This document shows, piece by piece, positions 36,550 through 47,495 of a stretch of 64,000 nt of DNA (within the stretch, counting starts at the first letter, position 1; every line of letters starts with the position of its first letter). The DNA lies in contig JYIP02000003.1 of assembly GCA_001051155.2 (NCBI GenBank), positions 62,001 through 126,000 on the forward strand, given 5' to 3'. A program made the position numbers and the translations under genes. A model generated the notes under the pieces. It was not told where the DNA came from. It searched no databases and saw only the letters and a list, made by a program, of their open reading frames with translations. This stretch comes from Chrysoporthe austroafricana (lineage: Eukaryota; Ascomycota; Sordariomycetes; Diaporthales; Cryphonectriaceae).

Positions 36550-36561
36550 TTTTGATAACTC
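36550..36561 (+). promoter_or_regulatory. Probable self-priming primer-binding site of copy C
   Basis: TTTTGATAACTC follows the LTR directly. Nine bases (TTGATAACT) are complementary to AGTTATCAA inside the LTR about 50 bp after the TATA box, best preserved in copies A and D. This is the arrangement of Tf1/sushi-type self-primed retrotransposons. It does not look like the 3' end of a common tRNA complement. Confidence 0.5.
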
Positions 36562-36639
36562 TTATTCAAGACCGGATTAATATATACCCTTTAAGCAATA
36601 TTCAGGATATAATAGCGCCCTAAACCCCGTTTTTATCTA

Positions 36640-37535
36640 ATAACCAAGCCCTTTAAGAAAAGGTTCCGGCCGTCTTTACTAATGAACAATTTTAGCAATA
36701 GAATATGGCTTTGTACTAATAACTTGAGGAAATCAAAAATGAAATTATCCGCCTTAACGCCTTCTAGCAGGCCAAAGCTTTTAAGCTTGATAAGCCCGGC
36801 CCGTACAAAAGCATTCGGGAAGACCTTTAGGCTTTTTTGATACAATTCAAGGCCTATTTCAAACATTACGGGACTCAGTTCAGGATTACCTATAACAAGA
36901 TCGATTTCGCAAGGAGCCGCTTTGAAAGAATAGCCTTCCAGTAATAGGAGCCAACCTTTCGCGACTATTTGGATAATAATAAAGAATTTCGTTCGGAAGA
37001 TACCAAGCGTATCTTCCAACGCTACGCCAATTTCGAATCGGCTCTTATTAAGACTTTTGGAAATCCGAACGAATGATATATTGCGGTACGATAATTAGAA
37101 GCATTTCGACAAACCAGTTTAGCCGCAAACTATATAGCCAAATTCCGGCAGATTGTCGCCTATCTCGATTACGAAAACGAACCCCTTATAGATGCCTATT
37201 ACGCAAGACTTAAGGAAGAAATTAAAGACGAATTTTATAAGGAAGACTGACCCGAAAAGCTTAGCGAATTTATCAATAAAGCAGTCCGTATTGATAACCG
37301 ATTGTACGAATAACAGCAATAATGGCAAAAGAATTACGATATTACCCTACGATATCAGCCAAATACTGAAAAGCGCAAGTTCTAGTATAAAGGCAAAAAT
37401 AATACGGCCTATTCGGGCATTACGCATGCTAGGCCTATGAAACTAAATACTTTCGTACGCGAATAACGCAAAGGGGTTACTTATTACAATTGCGGTAAGA
37501 AAGGCTATATCGCCCGTAACTGTTAATAGGAATAA
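36640..37535 (+). pseudogene. Gag of copy C
   Basis: Readable capsid-type gag (Retrotrans_gag): PYKSIREDL, FLIQFKAYFKHYGTQF, FRDYLDNNKEFRSEDTKRIF and EKLSEFINKAVRIDNRL. It ends in a single zinc knuckle read as YYNCGKKGYIARNC, where Cys-X2-Cys-X4-His-X4-Cys is expected. The first Cys and the His are both Tyr, which are C/G to T/A changes. Several TAG/TGA stops fall at Gln or Trp positions. Gag forms the particle that packages the RNA. Confidence 0.88.
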
Positions 37536-37599
37536 AGGAAGCGAGAATGGAAGCTAGTCCCGGAGAAATAGCTTAACGTCGCTTAGTAACAGGAACCCA

Positions 37600-40500
37600 A
37601 TCAATTAAGCAGAAATATCCAACCAGAATAAGCAGCGGACCCTAATTACAGTAGCAATAGCTGGATAGCCTGCTATTAAGATTATTGCATATTGCACTTC
37701 TCGGAAAAGAAAAGTTTAGGATAGTTCCCGCGCAAACCTCAAGGATAGCAGCAATTCGCTATAAGCAAAAAAGGCTTATTCTATAATACTGTTATCCAGG
37801 ATAGCGATTCCGATTGCTTTAGCGAAAGACTTTTACAAAACGAAAAGGATTTAGGAAAATACCCTTTAAATTACTATCTGGAACGACAATAGAGCAATAT
37901 AGTAGAAAAAAAAATCGGCATTATAAAACCAGAATTACCGATACCCAATATTACTATCGAAAAATCGGCATACCCTAATAGATAGCCAGATAACTTACTA
38001 ACCCTAATTTTCGATAAAGAACTATCAGAAAAAATAGCCTAATACCGGCAAAAAGATTGCTAGGATTATAGCAAATGGATATCCAAATATACGGAAATTG
38101 AATATATTATCTATAAGCTTATAACAAAAGAACTCTTCCAAAGTATACTATTTCAGAATAGCGAATGCTTATCCCAAAAAGACGGAAGGATCAATTACTT
38201 ATACCCTCGTTATTATAAATTTGCCTGGATCAGCTGTATTTACTATAACTGCCAGATATATTTCAGCAAGAAAGTCAGATACGATTAGTTCCCATTCAGG
38301 GAATAGGACCAATTGATCCGCCCTATTATAGAAGAAAGAGGAAGGTATAGGAAGGTCTTGCATATCGAAAACAATAACGCATATATTGGGCTACTTAATG
38401 ATTGCTTACAAGCATATATTGATAAAAAGACTATATAAGGACAATACTACGTAATAGCATGCTCTATACATATACAAGACAAGGCTAAAGAATGGCATAA
38501 GCTGCAAAAAATCGAGAAAAATTAGTAGCGAAGCTACGCCCAAGCAAAAAAAGCTGGCATAATAAGCAACGAGAAGCGCCCGGAATACTCCAAAAAGGAA
38601 GGATCGCTTATAAGGGGATAATAGCCGGTCAGGACTACGAAATCCCTATATGCTACTATTAAAGAAAACGAGGAGCATATTATTCTAGATGCATATATCA
38701 AAGGATAACGATATAGCGCGCTATTGGATAGCGGCATACAAGGAAATTTTATCTCGCCCAAAATCGTTAATAAAGAACGAATTCCTTAAATACAGAAGAA
38801 AGACTCTTATAAGCTTAATACTATAGAAAGAAAGTCGGTCGCGTATAACTTAAGTATAATCGATAGAGAGACTAATTATCTACCTATCTTAATCCAAAGC
38901 TTTACGATAAACGTTACTTTTGATATTACAAATACGGCATAATATAAGTTAATTTTGGGAATACTTTAGCTTAAAAAGCATAACCCTTGAATTGATTGGA
39001 CTACTGGCTAAATCTTATAGGAATAAGCCGTACTTACTAAGAAAGTTGCAATTATTAATAGAAGAAGAGATTTAGTTACTAAGGATAGTACTGGCAAAAT
39101 GCGCTCAAACAGGCTTATAAGTACCCCTAAGGCAAGAAAGCAAGCCATAATACAGGGAAAGGTTACGGATACTTTAAACTTCCAGACGAAAGTTAGGGAT
39201 AGACTAAAATTACAAGTAACTATCGACTAATAGAGGTTTGGTTAGGTACGGAGCAATACGAGGAATTGTGAATTATAGAACTATAAGGAAATATAGCTCC
39301 TATAATACGAATATGCCAGAAAACAATTCGGCTCGGCACCCAGCAAATACCCGAAGCTATTAGAAATAAAAAAGCCCTAAAAATAAAAAGCTAGCGAAAC
39401 AAAGTACATATAACAATACTTTATATTCTTACAGATTGCGGAAAACGAAGAAAGACTGCTACTAAACCTTAAAAATATATTACGAGAGTACTATAAGTTC
39501 AAAAAACTATAGCAAGGGAAATTCGATAACGGCCTACTAGAGTACGGCTTTTTCGATTATGAAATCCTATTGAAAGAAGGAACGAAGCTATAGAACTACC
39601 CCATTTACAAACTAGACCAAGCAAAATTCCAGGCGCTCAAGGAATATATCGACGAAAACCTCAGAAAAGGTTATATACGAAAATCGCGATTACTAGCGGG
39701 ATACCCAATCCTATTCATTCCAAAAAAGAACGGCAAGTTACGCTTTTGCATGGACTATCGGCAATTCAACGATATTACAATTAAGAATCGATACCCCCTA
39801 CCGCTAATAAGAGAAATGCGAGATCGGTTAATAAGAGCAAAATGATTTACTATTCTGGATCTTAAAGAAAAGTATTACTATATCCGGATTAAGGAAGACG
39901 ATATTTGGAAAACAGCTTTCAGGATTCGCTACGGACATTTCGAGTATATAATCTTGCTTTTTGGATTAACCAATGCACTCGTATTTTTCCAAGAAATGAT
40001 TAACGATATCTTTTGCAAATACTTAAATACTATTATTATCGTTTACTTTAATAATATCCTTATCTATTCCAAAAACTTTATATTATATAAATAGCATATA
40101 TAATAAGTATTACAGATATTATAGGAAAACAAGTTTCTCGTAAAACTAAGCAAATATTAATTCTATTGGCAAAAAGTCGACTACTTAAGCTATATTATCG
40201 AATTAGGATAAATTAGCATATAAAAAAATAAAGTTCAAATAGTAAAAGAATGGCCTATACTAAAAAGAATTAAAGAAATCAGAGCATTTTTCGGCTACGC
40301 TAACTTCTACCGACAATTCATCCGAAATTATAGCAAGATTGCGCGGCCTCTTACGGACTTTACAAAAAAAGATTCCAAATTCGAATAGATCTAAGAAATA
40401 TAAAAGGCATTTGACGAAATCAAGAAACGAATTATATCAGAACCTATATTTTGCGAAGCAAACTTAAATAAACCATTTAAAATCGAGACCGATATATCAG

Positions 40501-42260
40501 ATTACGCATTTGGCAGATAATTAGGCTAACGAAATAACCAAAAACATTTTAGGATTGTAAGCAACTTTTCAAAAAAGCTAAACGGCCCAGAACTCAATTA
40601 TAGCATCCCGGATAAAGAATTAATAGCAATTATTAAAGCATTTAAAAAATAGCAATACTATTTAATCGGAATAAAATACCAGATAATAATATACTTAGAT
40701 TACAAAAACCTGATAATATTTATAATAATAAAAGTCCTGAATAAACGATAAGTCAGATAAGCAGAATTCCTTTTACAGTTTGACCTAAAAATCGTATATT
40801 GCAAAGGATTAGAAAACGGCAAAGCAAATACCTTTAGCAAGCGAGCAAATTACTAGGATACAGAACCCAAAGAATTGCAGAATATTTTCAAGCAGGATAA
40901 AAATGGCAGCCTAGTAAACGAAATAAGAGAACTTAATACGATTATCAGAATCGAGAATTAAGGAAGGAATCCTGAAAATATAACCCTTAATAAACAGGAC
41001 GAATATATCAGGACTATATACAGTATACTAGCATATAGTTATTAAAGAATCAGAACTATTTACGAAAGAATCAAGAAATACTAGAATTTATTAGGACTCA
41101 GATAAAGAATTGAAAGAATCTTACGAAAATGCAATAGCTGCAAGAAGAATAAAATCGAATATTATAAGCCTTATGGATTATTCTAATTACTTCTTATCCC
41201 GATAGCGGTTTGGCAATCCATTAGCTGGGATTTTATTATTAAGCTACCTTTCTTACGAAAACCCTTAATTAAAATACAATACAATAGCATTTTAGTAGTA
41301 GTTTGCAAATTAAGCAAGTACGCTTACTTTTTCCCTTACAAAGAAAGCAGCATAACAGAAAACCTCGCATATACATTTCTGAGAACCATTATAGCCAATT
41401 ACGGCATGCCCAAGGAAATTATTTCCGATAGAAATAAGAAGTTCGTATCAAACTTCTAAACCTTATTTACAAAATTATTCGGAATATAATAAAAAATGTC
41501 TATAGCGTTTTACTTATAAACGGACAGATAAATAGAAAAGATTAATCAAATTGTCAAATAATATTTGCGATATTATATAAGTTACGAATAAGATAATTGG
41601 GTTAATCTCTTACCCCTAACGCAATTTGCATATAATAGCGCAAATATAAGCATAATAAAGAAATCGCTATTCTATATATTCTACGGATATAATCCGATAG
41701 CCTATTATAATGAAATACTAGGAGCAAGTGCAAAAGCTGCAGAAAAACGAATCGGAAGGATTAAGAAAATCCAGGAAAAATTCTAGAAAAAGCTAAAATT
41801 CGTATAAGAAAGAATAACGAAATACGCTAACTCTAAAAGGATTAAAAGACTAATCCTTCAAAAGGGGGATAAAGTCTACTTTATCTAATAAAAAGAATAT
41901 ATTAGAATAACGAAACCTTCTTATTTACTGGATTATAAGAAACTAAGACTATTCAAGATTCTAAGGAAAATCTCGAATATTAATTTCGAATTCGCATTAC
42001 TTTATAGAATGAAAATCTACCCGGTATTTTACATTTCATTCCTCGAACCGGTACTAAAATTAACCAAAACAGATAAAACTACCCAGGTCGAAAGCAATAA
42101 ACCAGAATACGAGATCGAACGAATCTTCAAGTACTAAAAACCAAATTATAACCCGGAATACCTTATCAAATAGAAGGGCTATCCGGCAAATAAGAACTTA
42201 TAGGAACCCAAATCCAACCTATAAAATACATTTCGAATATTAACAGATTACTTGGATAAA
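37600..42260 (+). pseudogene. Pol of copy C (protease, RT, RNase H, integrase, chromodomain)
   Basis: Protease with LLDSGIQGNFISPKIV near 38719-38768. Reverse transcriptase at about 39640-40100, with RIKEDDIWKTAFRIRYGHFE and the catalytic box YFNN instead of YLDD. RNase H at about 40480-40860 (KIETDISDYA, with FSKKLN). Integrase at about 41090-41900, with a CNSCKK zinc region and SDRN. Chromodomain at about 42100-42230. Stops, nearly all TAG/TAA/TGA at Gln/Trp codons, interrupt all parts. The product would have copied the RNA and inserted the DNA; the chromodomain would direct integration to chromatin. Confidence 0.9.
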
Positions 42261-42309
42261 CAATAACGAAAGAGAATAAGCTTATAAAGGCCCTATTTAC
42301 TAAAATCCC

Positions 42310-42813
42310 TTAAGAAAGAAGGCTAGTACCCGAAAAGTCTGCAAAACCTGAATATTTAAGCCCAAGTTCCAGTATAGGCTAGTCGGATTCCGAACCGAAC
42401 TATTGCAAGGCGGTATCCAAATCAAAACTTTCAGGGAAAGGGCTTTCTGGAACCAGGATTTCCGCAGTCCGGTATTCTTCCGCAGCTTTACGCCCTTCCT
42501 CCTTAGCTTCCTTAGCCTCCAACCGCTCTAACTCTTCCAGACTGGACAGCCTATGACAAATAGCTTGCATTATCTTCTCGTACTATATACGCTTCTAATA
42601 GCAAAGCCGGAAGACCTTCTCTTCCGCCGCTTCCAGTTCGGCTTCCAACTCTTGATAATAGCAAGCCATTTTGCAAAGCTCGTTAGGGGAAACGCCTAGC
42701 ATATTGCAGCATAAGCGATTAAGTCGTACGCATTCCGAGTAGCGAGAGGAATCTCGTTCAGAAACCTAGCAAACAGGTATCCTACGCCTTTCGCAGAAGG
42801 AGCAAGAAGGCAT
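42310..42813 (-). pseudogene. Antisense Zn2Cys6-like / coiled-coil ORF of copy C
   Basis: 168 codons including stop, on the strand opposite to pol, between the chromodomain and the 3' LTR. It starts MPSCSFCERRRIPVC. With Tyr25 read as a former Cys, the spacing is CX2CX7CX9CX2CX6C, close to Gal4-type binuclear zinc clusters. It is followed by a Glu/Leu-rich coiled coil (ELEAELEAAEEKVFRL, and LSSLEELERLEAKEAKEEGR) and a short tail. A few TAG stops at Gln positions and no indel. Copy D has the same frame at exactly the same length (54497-55000). The function is unknown; a DNA-binding or regulatory role is only an inference. The sense strand here shows no gypsy domain. Confidence 0.65.
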
Positions 42814-42990
42814 CGTTATAGCGTATTGAAGGATTGCCTCTAAAAGGGAATTACGCTGCTGAGTTTTGAGCGAGCGATTCTTTTATACCCTACCCGATAT
42901 CCTAATTAAGAAAGTACGAAAACGAGAAAGAGATTGCGAAATTCTTACAAGAATTAATAAAGATATCAAAACCGATAAGAAAGGGGATAA

Positions 42991-43420
42991 TATTATGAAC
43001 TTACGGATAGAACCAGGGCAGGGAAATAAACAGACGACCCATTACCGGAAATACCCCAGAAGGAAATATAACTTCCGGGATTACGCGAGGGTTAGGGTTA
43101 GATAAGATAAGGATTACCAAATTACCTAGTAAGCCGGTAAGCCATGCTTACCAGCTTACCTGGTAAGCTAGCGAGCCCCAGTTACGGGAAAGGTATATAG
43201 ATAGTAGTCGAGCACCTATCGGAAGAATAATTATAGTTTTCTTCAATTATCAATCTAAGTATCAACTGGACCCTACCATTGATAGCCTTATTGGCTTATA
43301 AATATTGCGATACTTGGTAAACTTATCTTGAAGCTTAAGACCGCATTTGGCACCGCTCTTATTAGCATAAACCCTTTGACCCTATAATATATCTTAGGAT
43401 ACGCTGCAGCGTTTATAATA
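42991..43420 (+). repeat. 3' LTR of copy C
   Basis: 430 bp, same length as the 5' LTR. Starts TATTATGAAC (TGTTAT with G to A) and ends TTTATAATA (ATAACA with C to T). Differences from the 5' LTR are mostly transitions. Confidence 0.93.
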
Positions 43421-45003
43421 CTTCCTCAACTTAGGCTATTCCGAAAACTACTCTTCTCCGCTATTTAGCTGGCAAATAGCTATATAAAATAGCCCATTAA
43501 GCAAACCAGAGATTCTCGACTACCCAAAAAGACTATTTAGCCCAATGGGTTCTTTCTCAAGCTGCTTTAGGCTTGCTACCAAGCCATTCAGAAATAAGGT
43601 TCTTTGCCCAGAAAGTTTTCGAGATTAAAGGAAATTTTCAGCCTTTTGGAAAAAATTAGATTGGAGCTTTTTTGAGAAGGCATCCAAAGATAGGAACTCT
43701 AAGGGCTCAAAAGATATCTTCAGATCGAATTAACGGAACAATAACGGAAATAATTCGGTCTTAGTTCTATTTACTGGACTTTCCCCGGATTCAAGCTATC
43801 AAGCCGGCTAACCGATAAAATATAGACGAAGTTAGGATAATTGAAGGTCAAAGAGAGAATAGATTAGTCTTCGGAAGCTTTTCATTACGTTCTATACAGA
43901 AAAAGGACCCTGGATCTAAAACCTAGATTTCGTTTATCGAATCCATTTCAGCGACGGGCAGCTACCTCCTTCCTCTAGTTATTTTTAAAGGGAAGACTAT
44001 ATAGCAGCAATAGTTTCCATTTCTCTTAAAACTTCTTAAAGGCTAGCAATTCGATATTACGGATAACGGATAGATAATAAATGCAATAATATTCGAATAG
44101 CTTAAAAAGATTTATATCTTTAATAGCTAGCCAGAAGACCTTTCGGAAGCAAAGCTATTAATTCTAAATAGCCATAATAGCCATATAATTAACGAATTTA
44201 TATAGGAATGCTTCTAGAATAATATTCTATTGCTCTATTTGTTTCCTTATACTTCTTACGTATTTTAACCTTTCGACCTAAGCATCTTTTTTTCGCTTAA
44301 GAGGGCTTATAGAAAGAAGGTTAACTTTTTAAGTCAATAAGGCGACTTTACGGTTCTAGGAAAGCAACTTTTCTTCGAAAACTATTGCCTAGCACGAAAG
44401 GAAAGCCTATCTAGCCAGAATATCCAGTCTGGCTGGAAAGCAATAAATCTATAGCCGATCAGGCTAGCTAAACTACTCCTTAGCCCTCTTCTCCTCGAAA
44501 ATATCCGGTAACGTATTTCTAGGCAATCGGATTCAAATCCAGAATAATTAACAAGACTTAAACCTATCCCGAAATCTAGCCTGAATCAATCAGATATATA
44601 TTCGACCCCTAAGAAGGCTAAAGATTTATATTATCAGCTGCAAAGCAATCGGCATTATCTCTCTTCTATACTTGCATAGCGTTTACTTTTCAGAAAGATA
44701 CAAAAAGCTTGGGACGAGAAAGACTTATCGCTGGCTAAGGCTCTCGAAGAAAATAAAGCTTTAAAAGTACAGATTGAAATATCCAGACCTAAGAAACGAA
44801 AGAAAGTCGATATTAGCCCGAATTCCAAGTTTGCTAATATTAGGGCTATATAGAAGGCTCAAAATGCAGTTAATCAACAAGAGGATAGTTCAGATAGAGA
44901 GAGCGATATCGATTTACCTATTGCTGAAGAGAAATGTATTGTAGTAGCTGAATAGAAGAAATAAATCGAGAATGTATCTAGTTGTCTATATGGTAGTGTG
45001 GTC

Positions 45004-45053
45004 CGGGAGGGGGGTCCGGAACTAGGGGGGGTCCGGAAATACCGGGTCCGACT
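45004..45053 (-). repeat. Right terminal inverted repeat of the Fot1-type element
   Basis: Ends CCGGGTCCGACT and is followed by TA. Reverse complement of the left repeat. Confidence 0.93.
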
Positions 45054-45055
45054 TA

Positions 45056-45452
45056 TATCTTATACTTCTGAAGCGAAACCCCATCTCTAATAGTAGCTTT
45101 CGGGCCGCGAGTGCTCGGAGCTTGCCGCTTTATACTTCGTATCGTAAAAGCTTACTTTAGATTATATAAAGGCTACTCTCTGCTCCGGATTAAGGGTCAG
45201 GAAATAGCTAACAAACGTAATTGGAACTAGTCATTTCGAGTTTGAATTAACAGGAGCGATTGGGAGCGATTGTAATGTATAATTTGTAAATCAAGAGGCC
45301 AAGTGTAAGCTGCCAGCGCCAGACCTTTTTCTATCCCTCCTTTATGCTGTGTTTAAGTACCAGTAATTACACTTACCAGCTGTCTCTCTATCTCATATCC
45401 AAGCCGGAACTGCCTTAGCATGATTATTGCTATTCGCCAGCTTATTTGAACT
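45056..45452. other. 3' flank of the secreted-protein gene, no gene seen
   Basis: Unremarkable non-repetitive sequence between the Fot1-type element and the end of the - strand gene. It should contain that gene's 3' UTR. Confidence 0.4.
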
Positions 45453-46094
45453 TCAGGATACAGCCTCTCCGCCGACATCAGCAGTCTCAGATACGAGAGT
45501 TGGACACGTTCCCGCCTTGCGCTGGTCAAGCATCTTTTCGGTGAGGTCCTCCTTGACGGTGGGGTCTTTTGCGCTGAGACGATACAACTTCGTGACAGAC
45601 GTCTTCTTGCAAAGAATAGGATACTCATGTTCGGCCCAGTGCGATTTTGCTCGCGAGCCCCAGTCGAGCCCTGTGCTCTGGTCCGTGCCGGGCAGCATAA
45701 CATAAATCTCTCCCTCGGCGAGGTTCGCCAAAGCCTGGCTGCACGAATTCCAGAAGGCGTTATCGGCATTCTCCTGCACCTCAGTCGACTGTTTTGTAAA
45801 CTTTGCCGTGTAGGTGCTAACGAGATTGCTTGGGGTAAACAAGTCTCGAATCACTTTGTAGCCCTCTAGGTAGGAATAATTTGTCTTGTCCGACGTCGCT
45901 GCCTTGGCCTTGCTGCCACAGCCGGACCAGAAGAGCGCTTTCTTGGCCCCCGCTGCGTTGATGGAAGACTGACACTGCGCCATCGTCATATAATCCGGCG
46001 TCGTGCTTGTGATTCCGGTGGTCGTGGCGTGATTTGTAGGCAGAGCCGTGGCCGAGGCGACGAGCAGGCTCAGGACAATGTTCTGATAGTACAT
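45453..46094 (-). CDS. Small secreted protein resembling CD38/ADP-ribosyl cyclases
   Basis: 213 residues, no intron, with a signal peptide MYYQNIVLSLLVASATA. The mature part has five Cys (41, 59, 118, 162, 197). Four key positions of the CD38/ADP-ribosyl cyclase fold can be placed: Trp56 in ALFWSG (CD38 Trp125), Glu77 in SYLEGY (Glu146), Trp115 in NAFWNSCSQALA (Trp189) and Glu155 or Glu157 in HWAEHEYPIL (catalytic Glu226). Trp56 to Glu77 is 21 residues, as in CD38. The EGEIYVMLPG strand after Trp115 also fits. If right, it would cleave or cyclise NAD outside the cell. This is homology judged by eye; without it, the call is a small secreted, effector-like protein. The gene is intact and GC-rich although only 400 bp from a RIP-hit element. 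Confidence 0.85.
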   Translation of the reverse strand: MYYQNIVLSLLVASATALPTNHATTTGITSTTPDYMTMAQCQSSINAAGAKKALFWSGCGSKAKAATSDKTNYSYLEGYKVIRDLFTPSNLVSTYTAKFTKQSTEVQENADNAFWNSCSQALANLAEGEIYVMLPGTDQSTGLDWGSRAKSHWAEHEYPILCKKTSVTKLYRLSAKDPTVKEDLTEKMLDQRKAGTCPTLVSETADVGGEAVS

Positions 46095-47495
46095 CTTGGA
46101 AGGGGTGAAGGATGGATATCGGTGAGGTATTGCTTAGATAGCAAATGGATAGGACTTAGACTATACTAGAAGACAGAGTAGAAGAATAGAAGACCGGCTT
46201 CGAATAATAATGAATGTGAGTGTAGGTCTGATGTAGGTAATAGAACTGCTCAATTAACTTGAAGTATCCTTGATCTTATAATTTTATGATTGCTTGCTCA
46301 TATTATCTAGTGCTCTTTCTTCCCCATGTCTTGAAGATGCTCTTGCATCCCGTTCCATCAGCCCAGCGCTTTCAAACAGGCTGATAATAGAGGCTGTTAG
46401 TCTTAGAGGCTATCCGGGCCCGTCTCAGGCCAGGCGCCTGGTCTTCTGGGATTAGTGAGCACGCCGCTTTTTGTTATGCATACTCTAACCTTTGGTAGAG
46501 TCGTGTCATCTTCTGGCTGAGTTCCCGTCAAATCAAATATGACCCCACCCTACCGAGGCAGTATCTGAGAGCTGACTAATTTGGTAATTATAATCATACG
46601 GTATGTGAACGTGAGCTGAGCAAGCGAGGCTTGGGGGCGAGCATGACGGCTGAGCATGTGGTCGTTACTGAGCAAACAGGAAGCATTGGGGTCTGTATCA
46701 TTATGAAATAACTCAAGTCGTATTACACGGACACCCTAGGGTGCCTTGCCATTGGGAAAAAGGCACCGCGCAGCTGGGCAGCTTCGCCCCGCCCCGATGC
46801 GTCAGGAGACAACCAACTGCATAATGAGGGGGGCTGAACAACGGGAGCCTGAGGCAGCAACGCGGCGACGTCGAGCTATAGGTAGTCGGGAAGGAGCCGT
46901 GAGGATTAAGAAAGAGCCTGGCTCCTCAAGCACTCCTTAGACCCCCTTAGCAATTATCGCTGAATCGAAGCAGACCCTTCCAAGCCCTCACCTGAGCCCT
47001 TGTAACAAGTCTTTCTAAACTAGGGATGTGCAAGGCTGTATTGGCAGGCCGGCTGTAATACTTCTGCGCGTTAACCATATCGGGGAAGTTTATGTTCTGT
47101 CTGACCAATCTGACGTGAGGGCTGGCTCGAGACTTAGAGCCGACCCCACCCGCGTGCTCTACGAGGTCTAATCCTCTGGGAAGCGGAATGGCAGATCACG
47201 TGAAACGAAATGCTTGTGGAGGATCAAAATAAATTTGGGAGAGATATGAGAAGAACAGTCGTAACGATTGAGTCCTGATTCAGCTGCCAATAGCTTAAAA
47301 GGCCAGACTGTGCCTACAGAAATTTATCAGACTTCCTGCCAATCTCGTCTTGTCACTTCCCAAGTCACGAACTAGAAAACTTAACGCTGTGTAATTAAGG
47401 CACCCCGCAACTCGTCAGCTTCTCCTCAAAACGCAAAACGTACACTTGTTCTTAACCCTCCCCCCCCTCTTCTCCTGCTGTAGTTTACCCTAGAA
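46095..47495. other. Intergenic region between two divergent genes
   Basis: Holds the promoters of the - strand secreted-protein gene and of the + strand ankyrin gene. A pyrimidine-rich tract (CCCTCCCCCCCCTC-like, about 47457-47480) lies just before the ankyrin ATG, as is common in fungal promoters. The frame at 46746-46940 has no recognisable motif. Confidence 0.5.

Larger units (their letters stand above)
36120..43420 (+). mobile_element. Chromovirus copy C (Ty3/gypsy), complete, nested in the Fot1-type element
   Basis: 7,301 bp with two LTRs of 430 bp. It lies inside the transposase gene. The 5 bp duplication is CCTCC (36115-36119) against CTTCC (43421-43425), one C to T difference, as RIP would make. 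Order: LTR, gag, protease, reverse transcriptase, RNase H, integrase, chromodomain, antisense ORF, LTR. RIP stops are frequent in gag and pol. Confidence 0.95.
36042..44964 (+). pseudogene. Fot1/pogo-type DDE transposase, interrupted at codon 26
   Basis: The frame is 36042-36119 plus 43426-44964, 539 codons with stop, close to the known Fot1 length. The N-terminus MKTYSEKEVAEAINAIRNG starts a helix-turn-helix (psq type). After the retrotransposon it resumes with AIPKTTLLRYLAGK, then a CENP-B/Tc5-like DNA-binding region. The DDE catalytic part has NIDEVRI (first Asp), ITDNG and LLILNSHNSHI (second Asp region, one Asp read as Asn), and PFDLSIFFSLKRAYRKK. The C-terminal tail is basic then acidic. 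The frame has no indel but many TAG/TAA stops at Gln/Trp positions, so point mutation alone inactivated it besides the insertion. Confidence 0.88.
35892..45053 (+). mobile_element. Fot1/pogo-type DNA transposon, split by chromovirus C
   Basis: Bounded by 49-50 bp terminal inverted repeats (35892-35940 and 45004-45053) and flanked by TA on both sides (35890-35891 and 45054-45055), as expected for Tc1/mariner-Fot1 elements. Without the 7.3 kb insertion and its duplicated 5 bp, the element would be about 1.86 kb, the usual Fot1 size. It encodes one transposase, which is dead through RIP stops and the insertion. Confidence 0.93.

Noticed and set aside
36550..36570. tRNA-type primer-binding site after the LTR
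   Set aside because: The sequence does not resemble a common tRNA 3'-end complement; complementarity to the LTR's own R region fits better.
38534..38761. Antisense ORF over the protease region, also at 15973-16224 and 58558-58824
   Set aside because: The three frames are similar only because they are the reverse strand of the conserved protease-coding sequence, which itself has a clear LLDSG motif; treated as a shadow, unlike the antisense ORF near the 3' LTR, where the sense strand shows no domain.
46746..46940. 64-codon ORF rich in Arg between the secreted-protein and ankyrin genes
   Set aside because: No recognisable motif and no supporting context.
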